Positions 53,901 through 61,588 of a stretch of 64,000 nt of DNA are shown in pieces (position 1 is the stretch's first letter; each line of letters starts with the position of its first letter). The position numbers and the translations under genes are program-made. The DNA is from T3Sed10-213 sp012519365 (lineage in GTDB: Bacteria > Planctomycetota > Phycisphaerae > Sedimentisphaerales > Anaerohalosphaeraceae): positions 8,996 to 72,995 of the forward strand of contig JAPXLV010000004.1 in the NCBI GenBank assembly GCA_033809355.1, in the 5' to 3' direction. A model generated the notes under the pieces. That model saw only the letters and a list, made by a program, of their open reading frames with translations, was not told the origin of the DNA and made no database searches.

Positions 53901-54382
53901 GGGTCGCGGGGGCATTTTATCTGCCCATCGTGAACAGTCCCGCGACAAAAACCCCCGATGAGATTGAACGATTGAAAAATACCATCCCCACAAAAGCAAA
54001 GGGGATTTTCAACGGCCAATACGCCATGGCATTGGACAAAAATGCCCGCAAATGGAGTCAATTTTATAATTTTTTCGTCTCGAACGACAGTACACCCTAT
54101 GGGTGTTATAGTAAAAGCGGTGCTCTGCGGCCTGAGGAATTCGACGCAATCCTGAGCTGGGCCCGACACCTGATCGGCAAACAGGTCGAACGGATTCGTT
54201 CCGGCCTCATCACGGCAACGCCCTATCGATTGGGAAAACAGACGCCCTGCAGCAGGTGCGACTACAAAAGTCTATGCCGATTCGACTGGCAAATCAATGA
54301 CTATAATACCTTAGCCCCTATGGATAAAAACTCTGTTATAGAACAGATAAAGGCATCAAATGAGTCAGCTGGAACGCATTGA
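50990..54382 (+). CDS. AddB-like helicase-nuclease subunit
   Basis: 1130 residues. The P-loop GRSGTGKTT stands at residues 9-17, then a UvrD-like body. The C-terminal nuclease has the PD-(D/E)xK residues in GRIDRLD and IFDFK, and the four cysteines of the AddB iron-sulfur staple: one in FAACPYKHF, three in TPCSRCDYKSLC. With AddA it would process double-strand breaks for recombination. AddA, normally the neighbour, is not in the window. ATG 50990 follows GGCAGG; an earlier ATG at 50951 has no site. The 3' end overlaps the start of the decayed photolyase gene. Confidence 0.8.
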   Translation: MGKIRFMLGRSGTGKTTRCITAAAESLLAEQTTPLILLTPEQATYQMEQMVLAHPGVEGFSRLRVLSFNRLVFWLNRRLRTGTELSRLGRQMVTYRILLEQAKNLSLYHKAARQPGLAERLSGLLAELQQADCTPEQIAELAKQIGTQMPNSTAARKWADIAVVFSAYAAFFEASEALRNPEAELTAARRNVAASPFVRGAHIWVDGFSGFTAQERQILVELARHCDTMHIALCLDPTTLDLDNTDTQTLDPAGLFYTTEQTYADLLGIFRKCRFEVLPPEILNRPLRFTPTPALGHIETALASNTTDVVASKGAVDIVCCPDMRSEAEWAARRICELVRNKGYRYRQIAVAVPDMEQYGAYLESAFARCEIPCFLDRPTTVRHHPLAETLQAALAAARDYCTTDILCFLKSGLTDITNEQIERLEQYCLQYGIEQEDWTDASPWVFAAEDRARQEEAIDQLRKKVVAWLCPLHETLYAHAKSLEAAMFVRAVWNFLEAIDARKQLARWAQDDPTDSQGHRQTWVQLTAVLDEMERVFVGRPEQTDVFVSTLTDALSTLTIKLIPPKLDQVLIGSIERSRHPEIRAMFLLGSTQNQFPIPLSTTDILGQSERQAARQQGVDLAEPLMQQLSKRHYLAYIALTRASEYVAISYPQVDEKGAPVVPSIWLDRVSGLFTDVQPRAAGTQTKILQSQSIAELAERLAAACGKDRPPFSSTDGAAFALHASLTSSHAPIRETAEHVMRALTYTNHAELTNERALDQFKRISVFSASRLKTFAACPYKHFANYILDLEKRVILRFEPLDIGSFYHSVLESLFGQLKQRGLSWSAIPADDLMDLCNVTINQTIQNNPTMTAFMRRYFHHRYIIESSADVLRRFVPVLAEMEKAGQFRQALAEYDFLCTLDTDKDISLKGRIDRLDTAKIDGQTVATIFDFKLNWSSITWDKLFYGLDVQLLIYLLVASVLRNEIQADRVAGAFYLPIVNSPATKTPDEIERLKNTIPTKAKGIFNGQYAMALDKNARKWSQFYNFFVSNDSTPYGCYSKSGALRPEEFDAILSWARHLIGKQVERIRSGLITATPYRLGKQTPCSRCDYKSLCRFDWQINDYNTLAPMDKNSVIEQIKASNESAGTH

Positions 54383-55584
54383 GTAACTCAATAACCAGCC
54401 GATGCGCCGGCGGGAGTATGTGCTGTATTGGATGCAGGCCGCCCAGCGCGCCGAGGACAATCACGCCCTTGAACGCGCAATTGAGGTTGCCAACCAACGA
54501 AACAAACCGGTGGTGGTGTGTTTTTCACTGACTGAGCGGTTTGCCCCCGAGGCGAATGTGCGGCATTATGCCTTTATGCTGGAGGGGTTACGACAGACTT
54601 ATATGGCACTGAGCCAACGCAATATCCCTTTTGTTGTTTTGCGCGGCGATCCTGTGAAAAATGTCCTTTCACTGGTCCGACGTGCCGATGCGGCGGTTGT
54701 CGATGACGGGTACCTGCGGACTTAACGCGCCTGGCGAACCCAGGCGGCAAGGCAAATGGACTGCCGGCTGGAAGAAGTTACGACCAATCTGATTGTGCCG
54801 GTATGCGCTGCATCGGACAAAGAAAACTTTTCTGCCGGAACGCTGCGGCCGCGGATTAGTCGTCGGCTGGATTACTTTCTAAAACCGCTTAAGCCGATCC
54901 GGCTGAAAAGAACCGCTTTAGATCTGAACCTGCCCGGCTGCATTGATTTGAACGATCCGGCATTGCTTACTGCCTTGAATGTGGATCGCTCCGTAACCCC
55001 ATCGCCGTTCTACCGCGGCGGGGCCAATGACGCCAAAATACAGATGGAGACATTTATCCAAAACAAATTGGCTCGGTATGACAAAGAGCGCAACAATCCC
55101 GTGTTGGACGTTCAATCAAATCTTAGCCCTTATCTGCATTTTGGACAGATTTCGCCGCTGGCCGCTGCGGACGCTGAACATTCACGCCAAAGACAAACGC
55201 GAGTATCTGTACACGCTGGAACAACTGGAGACCGCCCGGACACACGATGCGGCCTGGAACGCGGCCCAACGGGAAATGATACTGACCGGCAAGATGCACA
55301 ATTATATGCGGATGTACTGGGGCAAGAAAATCCTTGAGTGGACAAAGACGCCGCAAAAAGGTTTTGAATGGGCGCTGTATTTGAACAATAAATATGAACT
55401 GGACGGACGCGATGCAAACGGCTATGCTGGTGTGGCCTGGTGTTTCGGCAAGCACGACCGCGCCTGGCCGGAACGTCCGGTCTTCGGCAAAGTGCGGTAT
55501 ATGAATGCCGCCGGACTGAAACGCAAGTTTGACCTTGACGCATATATCCGCAAAATCGACCACATCGCCCACAGTCTGGTTTGA
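54360..55584 (+). pseudogene. Class II photolyase, inactivated
   Basis: The translation matches class II DNA photolyases over its whole length, but in pieces. An ATG at 54360 (overlapping the end of addB) starts MSQLERIE, and is stopped by TAA at 54384-54386; LNNQPMRRREYVLYWMQAA then continues in the same frame. A second TAA at 54723-54725 falls at GYLRT*RAWR, where the family has GYLRxQRxWR. The frame stays the same to SNLSPYLHFGQISPL (about 55153). Then it shifts by one, and the region normally holding FLEELIVRREL is missing, before TLNIHAKDKREYLYTLEQLE and NNKYELDGRDANGYAGVAWCFGKHDR. At least three lesions are therefore present. FAD- and lesion-binding residues in the lost block make function unlikely. 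Confidence 0.88.
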
Positions 55585-55654
55585 GGGGTCTTTAGGTTGC
55601 TTTTCGCTGTGATTTCGGTTATATCTACCGCCCGATTTATGGACTATTTGCACA

Positions 55655-57094
55655 ATGACTAAACTTCTGGAAAGACATCTTGAAGGCCCCGGCGGCATCC
55701 GGCAAATGGTGGCCATCGCCCTGCCGATGGTCGTCTCCAACGCATGCGAGACGGTGATGACCTTTACCGATCGGCTGTTTTTGTCGCGGCTGGGGCCGGA
55801 GTTTATGAGCGCGGCTATGGCCGGCGGGCTGGCGAGTTTTTCCCTGATGACATTTTTTCTGGGACTGACCGGCTACACGACGGCGATGGCAGCGCAGTAT
55901 CTCGGCAACGGACGGACCAAATACTGCGCCCTGACGGTCACGCAGGCGGCGCTGATCGCGCTGGCGGCCTACCCGATTATACTGGCGGCTCGACCGCTGG
56001 CACTGTTGCTCTTTGATGTGTTGGACATTCCGCAGGTACAACGTGAACCGCAACGGCTGTATTTCGATATTCTCGTTTACGGCTCTTTTATCGCGCTGCT
56101 GCGAAATTGCCTGAGTTGTTTTTTCTCCGCCATCGGCAGAACCCGAATTGTGATGGTCTCGGCCCTTACCGCAATGGCCGTGAATGTAGGCGTCAACTAT
56201 GTTCTGATCTTTGGCAAACTGGGCATGCCGGCACTGGGAATTCGCGGAGCGGCCATCGGAACAATCATCGGCGGCGCCTGCGGGCTGGCGGTGCTGGCGG
56301 CGGCCTATCTCAGCGCAAACAACCGGCGAGCATTTCGGGTCAGTCAGAGTTTTCACGTTGACAAAACCGTCTTGTTGAAGCTGTGCCGTTACGGGTACCC
56401 GGCTGGGCTGGAGTTTTTTTTGAATCTGCTGGCCTTTACGCTGCTGATTTTTCTGTTTCAATCCGAGGGCATTGTTACTGCTGCAGCAGTAACGGTAGTG
56501 TTTAACTGGGATATGGTGGCGTTCGTGCCACTGGTCGGCATCAATATCGGAGTCACCAGCCTGGTAGGACGGTTTATGGGCGCCGCCGATCCGGAGACTG
56601 CCCACCGGGCGACGCTGTCCGGCCTGAAACTGGCGTGGATGTATTCAACCTGCACACTGATTGCCTTTGCGGTTTTTCCGGAGTATCTTGTGGGGGTCTT
56701 TCGGCCGGCCGATTCGACAGGGGTGTTTGCCAATGTGGTACCGCTGGCCGAGTCGATGCTACGGCTGGCGGCGTTGTATGTCTTCTCCGACGCGATGTTT
56801 CTGGTCTTTAGCGGTGCTCTGCGCGGCGCGGGCGATACGTTCTGGGCAATGTGTGCCTCGGTAGCCTTTCACTGGCTGCTGGTGGCGTTGTTGTACGTCC
56901 TGTTAAGGGTGTTGAATCTGGGCCCTCTGCCGGCGTGGCTGGCGGTATGTCTGGTGTTTATGAGTTTTAGTTTTGTGTTCTATCTGCGCTATCGCGGCGG
57001 CAAATGGCGAACCCTGCGAATCGTTGAGCCGGAGCCGGAAGCAGAACCTCTGCCGCCGGTGAACAACGGCTTTCATGAGCCGGCAAATACATAG
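55655..57094 (+). CDS. MATE family efflux transporter
   Basis: 479 residues with twelve membrane segments in two related halves, typical of MatE pumps that export cationic compounds in exchange for H+ or Na+. Recognisable blocks are ALPMVVSNACETVMTFTDRLFLSRLGPEF, AAMAGGLASFSLMTFFLGLTGYTTAMAAQYLGNG, and GVTSLVGRFMGAADPETA in the second half. The C-terminal tail is acidic and proline-rich. The substrate is not evident. It lies 70 bp past the photolyase relic. Confidence 0.9.
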   Translation: MTKLLERHLEGPGGIRQMVAIALPMVVSNACETVMTFTDRLFLSRLGPEFMSAAMAGGLASFSLMTFFLGLTGYTTAMAAQYLGNGRTKYCALTVTQAALIALAAYPIILAARPLALLLFDVLDIPQVQREPQRLYFDILVYGSFIALLRNCLSCFFSAIGRTRIVMVSALTAMAVNVGVNYVLIFGKLGMPALGIRGAAIGTIIGGACGLAVLAAAYLSANNRRAFRVSQSFHVDKTVLLKLCRYGYPAGLEFFLNLLAFTLLIFLFQSEGIVTAAAVTVVFNWDMVAFVPLVGINIGVTSLVGRFMGAADPETAHRATLSGLKLAWMYSTCTLIAFAVFPEYLVGVFRPADSTGVFANVVPLAESMLRLAALYVFSDAMFLVFSGALRGAGDTFWAMCASVAFHWLLVALLYVLLRVLNLGPLPAWLAVCLVFMSFSFVFYLRYRGGKWRTLRIVEPEPEAEPLPPVNNGFHEPANT

Positions 57095-57223
57095 TTTGCC
57101 ATGACACCGATTGTGTTTAAGCCGCAGCGAGAAGACCCCAAAGAAAAACGCTTTTGCGGTTTGCGTTTTGACATAAAAAAAGCCCACGACGTTCCAAAAA
57201 CCGCTTTGCGCCGACGTCTTACC

Positions 57224-57242
57224 CCCGCACTGCGGGTATTTT
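57224..57242 (+). terminator. Weak terminator candidate after the MATE gene
   Basis: A 5-bp stem CCCGC-ACT-GCGGG (57224-57236) is followed by TATTTTG. Short stem and interrupted T run make it doubtful. The rest of the gap (57095-57272) also holds an ACGTC/GACGT inverted pair of unknown meaning. Confidence 0.35.
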
Positions 57243-57272
57243 GATTGACGCAAACAAACAGAACGTCTTACA

Positions 57273-58463
57273 ATGGCACCTATGACACAGGCAGATGAAC
57301 AGTGGATGCGACTGGCGCTTGATTTGGCGGCCAACGGTCTGGGACAGGTAGAGCCGAATCCGGCGGTCGGGTGCGTGATCGTCAAAGACGGACAGGTAAT
57401 CGGACAAGGCTGGCATCAGCGGTTCGGCGGCCCGCATGCGGAGATCGAAGCCCTGGCCGATTGCCGCGCCAAAGGACACGACCCGGCCGGAGCAACGATG
57501 TACGTTACCCTGGAGCCGTGCCGCCATACTGGGAAAACCCCGCCCTGCACCCAGGCGGTCATTGGAGCACGCATCCGTCGCGTGGTCATCGCCGCCGAGG
57601 ACCCTACCCCCCAGGCCGGCGGCGGAATTGAGCATCTGCGAACCGCCGGTATTGAGGTGCAGGTCGGACTTTGTCGCCATCAGGCCCAGACGCTTAACGC
57701 CCCGTTTTTCAAATACGCACGAACAGCCATGCCCTGGGTCATTCTCAAATGGGCACAATCCATCGACGCCAAGCTGGCCTGGAAGAATCCGCCGGCACAA
57801 GGGGCGTGGATTTCCAACGCGAAAAGCCGACAGGATGTCCATCGACTTCGCAACAAGGTGCAGGCCATTTTGACCGGCATCAGCACCGTCCTGACCGACA
57901 ACCCGCACTTGACGGTGCGTCTTGAGGACGACGGAACGACAGAGCGTCCGCCGATGCGGGTCGTGCTGGACAGCCGGCTTCGCATGCCGTGGGATTGTCG
58001 GCTGATTTCTGTGCCGGACGCCCCAACGCTGGTCGTAACGACCCGACAGGCCGCTCAGACCGAATCGGAGAAAGTGCAGAAACTGGCCGCGGCAGGTATT
58101 GAGGTGCTGGCCGTGCGCCAAGCCGAGCAACGCTGCGATCTGACCGACACGCTGGCCGCACTGGGACAACGCGGCGTTCAACAGCTGCTCGTGGAGGCCG
58201 GACCCACGCTGCTGAGCGAATTTCTCAAACAAAATCTGGCCGACGAAATCCGCGTATATATCGCCCCCCTGCTGCTGGCCGCAAACGGTTCGGCAGAATT
58301 GAGCCGTCCCTTAGCGAAACTAAAAACCGCCTGCCGACTCAAGGACGTCCATGTGAGCACCTTTGACGACGACATTTGCATCTCAGCGCGTCTGGCAGTC
58401 CCCAACCCAGGTCCTATCGGAGACCCAAACATCCCGCAAGAGGATCAGGATGAGATTGGATAA
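57273..58463 (+). CDS. ribD: Riboflavin biosynthesis deaminase/reductase RibD
   Basis: Bifunctional enzyme for steps 2 and 3 of riboflavin synthesis; 396 residues. The N-terminal deaminase has the zinc site as HAEIEAL and PCRHTGKTPPCTQAV; the reductase (about 150-370) opens with PWVILKWAQSIDAKLAW and ends LVEAGPTLLSEFLKQ. The deaminase zinc Cys pair and His are all kept. ATG 57273 is used; ATG 57282 is an alternative. No FMN riboswitch sequence is visible upstream. Other rib genes are not in the window. Confidence 0.95.
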   Translation: MAPMTQADEQWMRLALDLAANGLGQVEPNPAVGCVIVKDGQVIGQGWHQRFGGPHAEIEALADCRAKGHDPAGATMYVTLEPCRHTGKTPPCTQAVIGARIRRVVIAAEDPTPQAGGGIEHLRTAGIEVQVGLCRHQAQTLNAPFFKYARTAMPWVILKWAQSIDAKLAWKNPPAQGAWISNAKSRQDVHRLRNKVQAILTGISTVLTDNPHLTVRLEDDGTTERPPMRVVLDSRLRMPWDCRLISVPDAPTLVVTTRQAAQTESEKVQKLAAAGIEVLAVRQAEQRCDLTDTLAALGQRGVQQLLVEAGPTLLSEFLKQNLADEIRVYIAPLLLAANGSAELSRPLAKLKTACRLKDVHVSTFDDDICISARLAVPNPGPIGDPNIPQEDQDEIG

Positions 58464-58591
58464 ACCGTCCAACCCGCCTGTGTGGGCCAGGGGCTTGATT
58501 TTTGGCGGACAAGCGGCTACACTGACACAAAAGACCAAAAAGCAATGCGGCACCATTAACCCAAATGCACAAAACAGACAAAATTGAACAT

Positions 58592-60661
58592 ATGCCGCGA
58601 CGTGCTGTCTATGCTGCAGCAGCTGTCGTTTTTGGAGTTTGCAGCTGTCTTCAAGCAGCCTCCAAAACCATCCAACAGGCCACGGCTTACGTGGTGACAG
58701 GCCAATGGCAAGAGGCGTTGCAGACGCTGCAGTCGGCTGAAGATCGCGATGCCCCTTCTGCACGTCAGTTGCGGGGGCTTTTGCTGGAATATCAGGCCCT
58801 TCAGCGGCAGCGGCACGAGCAACGGCAGGCCGTGGTTCGCGAAAAATATCAGGCACTGGAAGCGCTGGACTTGACGGGAGCCGATGAGAAGACGCTGCAG
58901 GAGGCGATGGGACTGTTTAAGGCGGCCTGGGACAACGCCACGGACGCCGAGCGAAACGATTTACTGGAAACCGCGGCCTATCAGACCCTGCGCAGCACCA
59001 TCCAGGAGCGATTCGAGGCCGATGTCCAGGCCGGTCGCTGGGATGCGGCATGGAGTCCATGGCTCAATTGGCTGGTCGAGATTGAGCCGCAGCGCTTTCG
59101 CAACGCCGCCGAGGACCTCCGTCGACGCCGCGCAATCCTCAATGCTATTCGCGTCAATCCCTGCGATGCCTCGGCCGTCCCTTATGCCCACGTACAACGG
59201 GACACAGCACTGCGGGTGTTTCAATTGCTCCAAGAGCGGTATGTCGAGCCGGTACCGTTTGATCGCCTCGGTGAGGCGGGCCTGAAGCGGCTGAGTCTGC
59301 TGCCCGATGTGTTGGCCAATCCGACGGTAACGACAGCAGTGCCGTTCGAGGCCAACGGTTTTTCTGTATGGACAGATCATATCAACGCGCTTTTGGAAAA
59401 ACCGCCCGCCTCTGCCGCCGAGACGACCGAGATGCTGGATACGCTGCTGGCGATCAATCAAACCACCCTGAAGCTGCCCGAGGGAGTTATCATCGCACAG
59501 TTTACAGAAGGAGCGCTGGCGGCACTGGATCCTTATACGCAAGTCATTTGGCCGGAAGGGGTCAGTCAGTTTGAAAAAAATCTGACCGGACAGTTCGGCG
59601 GCGTAGGAATTCGGATTCGCAAAGACGGCGACGAGTTGGTCATTGTCTCGGTGATTCCCGATACGCCGGCCGCCGAGACAACGCTTGCGGCCGATGACAT
59701 TATTCTGGCAGTGGACGGGAAATCCACCCGCTCTTTGCCTACGGACTGCGGAGTTCAGCTTATTTCGGGCCCCGTCGGAACATCGGTCAGTTTGACGGTG
59801 CGTCACCCCGACTCGGATAAGACCGAAGTGGTCACCGTTACCCGTCAGAAAATTGTACTGCCGACAGTGGAAGGTATCCAACGCGCCGACAACGGAAAAA
59901 CCCACGGCCGCTGGGATTATTTTCTGGATGCGAAGGATTGTATCGGCTACCTGCGATTGAACGGCTTTACGGAAAAAACCACCGAACAGGCACTGCGCGT
60001 CCTGACAGCATTGGAACAGCGCCAGATTCTGGGGCTGATTGTGGACATGCGGGGCAACGGCGGCGGTTTGCTGAATGAGGCGACGGCGTTCGCGAATTTG
60101 TTTATCGATGACGGCCCCCTTTTAAGCACGTCTGGACGAGGCGAAAACAACATCGTTTGGCAGGCACACCCCAACGGCCCGCGACGAACCTATCCGATCG
60201 TCATCTTGATCGACGAAGGCAGCGCCAGCGCCTCGGAGGTGGTTGCAGGGATCGTTGCGACACGCCTGCCCGAACAAGTCACGCTCATCGGCCAGCGCAC
60301 CTATGGCAAAGGTTGCGTCCAGGAAATTGTGGATTTGGGCCCCGATGGCGGGCGGCTCAAACTCACCACCGCCTATTATTTCCTGCCCAACGGTCAAGCG
60401 GTCCCCAACCGCCATAAACTCGAATCGCAAAACCGAAGGGACTGGGGGATCGCCCCCGCGATTGAATTGCCGCTGTACCCCTACGAACAGAGCCGAATCC
60501 AGGATATTCAGAACGAACGCCGGCGTCAACTGATGGCCAAAGAGATACCCGCCGACGCCGATCTGAAAACCGAATCACTGACCCAGCAGATGCTAATGAC
60601 CGATGCACAACTTTCCGCGGCGGTTGTCCTGCTGAAAGCCAGAATCATGGCCGGCTGTTAG
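58592..60661 (+). CDS. S41 family C-terminal processing protease
   Basis: 689 residues with a signal peptide (RRAVYAAAAVVFGVCSCLQAA), a long N-terminal helical region, a PDZ domain (about 325-415, QFGGVGIRIRKDGDELVIVSVIPDTPA) and an S41 protease domain. The catalytic Ser is in GSASASEVVAG and the general-base Lys in QRTYGKGC. PDZ-S41 proteases of this kind cut C-terminal segments in the periplasm. The start is taken as ATG 58592; an in-frame ATG at 58565 would put nine residues before the signal. A cysteine ends the protein (MAGC). Confidence 0.92.
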   Translation: MPRRAVYAAAAVVFGVCSCLQAASKTIQQATAYVVTGQWQEALQTLQSAEDRDAPSARQLRGLLLEYQALQRQRHEQRQAVVREKYQALEALDLTGADEKTLQEAMGLFKAAWDNATDAERNDLLETAAYQTLRSTIQERFEADVQAGRWDAAWSPWLNWLVEIEPQRFRNAAEDLRRRRAILNAIRVNPCDASAVPYAHVQRDTALRVFQLLQERYVEPVPFDRLGEAGLKRLSLLPDVLANPTVTTAVPFEANGFSVWTDHINALLEKPPASAAETTEMLDTLLAINQTTLKLPEGVIIAQFTEGALAALDPYTQVIWPEGVSQFEKNLTGQFGGVGIRIRKDGDELVIVSVIPDTPAAETTLAADDIILAVDGKSTRSLPTDCGVQLISGPVGTSVSLTVRHPDSDKTEVVTVTRQKIVLPTVEGIQRADNGKTHGRWDYFLDAKDCIGYLRLNGFTEKTTEQALRVLTALEQRQILGLIVDMRGNGGGLLNEATAFANLFIDDGPLLSTSGRGENNIVWQAHPNGPRRTYPIVILIDEGSASASEVVAGIVATRLPEQVTLIGQRTYGKGCVQEIVDLGPDGGRLKLTTAYYFLPNGQAVPNRHKLESQNRRDWGIAPAIELPLYPYEQSRIQDIQNERRRQLMAKEIPADADLKTESLTQQMLMTDAQLSAAVVLLKARIMAGC

Positions 60662-60778
60662 CTCACCAGCCCAAATGGCTAAACTCTTACTCTTTTGTTG
60701 TTTTTTTCTGCAATTGTCTTGATTGGATTCGTCACTGAAAAAACCAATCTTAAAGTTCAATGTTGCAGAAATGGTGTA

Positions 60779-61150
60779 TCAACATACTTCAGGGCTGGTA
60801 GTGTCAAGGATTTTTCGCACTTTCGTTATCGGTCTTTCATTGGTCGAGGGGTTCCCTCGTGCCTGCCACCCCATGGGGTGGAAAATATTATCGGTCTGTC
60901 CGGCGATGCCCTCCACGATGACTAACTGTTCCCGTTTGAACTCTTTCAGTCGATCCATGTTCATATAGCGTTTCATGCCCCATTGCGTCCCAGCGATGTG
61001 CCGCAGTCGTGCCGCCGCCAGCATGGTGTTGAGCGTCTCTTCCACCGTCGAACGCACCATCTCGCCGAGGTGGTCCTGGATCTGGGCCTCATTAATTTTA
61101 ATCACATTCCTCAAGTCTTTGTCCGATTGTGCCGAATCACTGTTCTGCAT
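60779..61150 (-). pseudogene. IS256-family transposase with internal deletion
   Basis: A 123-codon frame joins the two ends of an IS256 (mutator-type) transposase. The first 48 codons match the family N terminus (AQIQDHLGEMVRSTVEETLNTML); they run straight into the family C terminus (AARLRHIAGTQWGMKRYMNMDRLKE). About 300 central residues, including the DDE catalytic domain, are gone. The join is in frame at LNTML/AARLRH. The remainder (residues 74-123) reads past the usual C-terminal end and may be unimportant. The protein cannot be an active transposase, but could act as a dominant or DNA-binding fragment. Confidence 0.85.
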
Positions 61151-61250
61151 AACTCTGTCCTTTCTTGGGTTAGTATGGTATTTGATTGCTCATCTACCAT
61201 CGACCAAAGAAAGGACTCTTTTTATCTACTTTTTAAAGTGCGAAAGATAT
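60801..61250. mobile_element. Deletion derivative of an IS256-type element
   Basis: The truncated transposase lies between imperfect terminal inverted repeats. TTTCGCACTTT at 60813-60823 is matched exactly by AAAGTGCGAAA at 61235-61245, and a second inner pair (60834-60850 with 61197-61213) agrees at 15 of 17 positions. I place the ends near 60801 and 61250, without a visible target duplication. At about 450 bp and non-autonomous, it resembles a MITE made from the parent IS. Between the S41 gene and here (60662-60778) I see nothing. Confidence 0.7.
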
Positions 61251-61588
61251 TGTACGTTCTCGGACAAAATGCCTTTCACGATTAACGATTAAACTTGCAT
61301 CCTTTTCCATAGGGCAGCCAGCTGTTGGCCGATGTCGAGTTTTCCCGGCTGAAGCGGCCGCTGACCGAAGCGTCATGGGGCCGTTGAACCTGCTGTCATT
61401 GGCTGTCACCCAGAGTTTTCAGGCAAGCGTTATTCTGGTCGCCCGGTTCAAATTTCCAATCGAAATTAAAACGGGATACATCTCGAACTCTTGATTGGCG
61501 TTACCAAGAGACTGTAATAACGCCCAGACCGTCAACATGATAAAACACGTTTGATTTTTTTCGCCTGTCGCATTATTGCATTGTTCTA
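61251..61588. other. Intergenic stretch with no gene seen
   Basis: 338 bp between the IS256 relic and the end of the GH28-like gene. I see short open frames only, none with a start site or family match. A phrase GGTTCAAATTT at 61446 recalls a tRNA T-loop but has no partner stem. It may be decayed mobile DNA. Confidence 0.5.

Noticed and set aside
54360..55584. TAA read as glutamine (altered genetic code)
   Set aside because: Many intact genes in the window end at TAA, for example crcB and ribosome recycling factor. The photolyase also has a deletion and frame shift, so plain pseudogene decay explains it.
57095..57272. FMN riboswitch before ribD
   Set aside because: None of the conserved RFN blocks (such as AGGGGCGGGG or CCCACCGGCGG) is present.
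61441..61465. tRNA-like GGTTCAAATTT word
   Set aside because: The flanking bases do not form a T-arm stem, and no acceptor, D or anticodon arm can be drawn around it.
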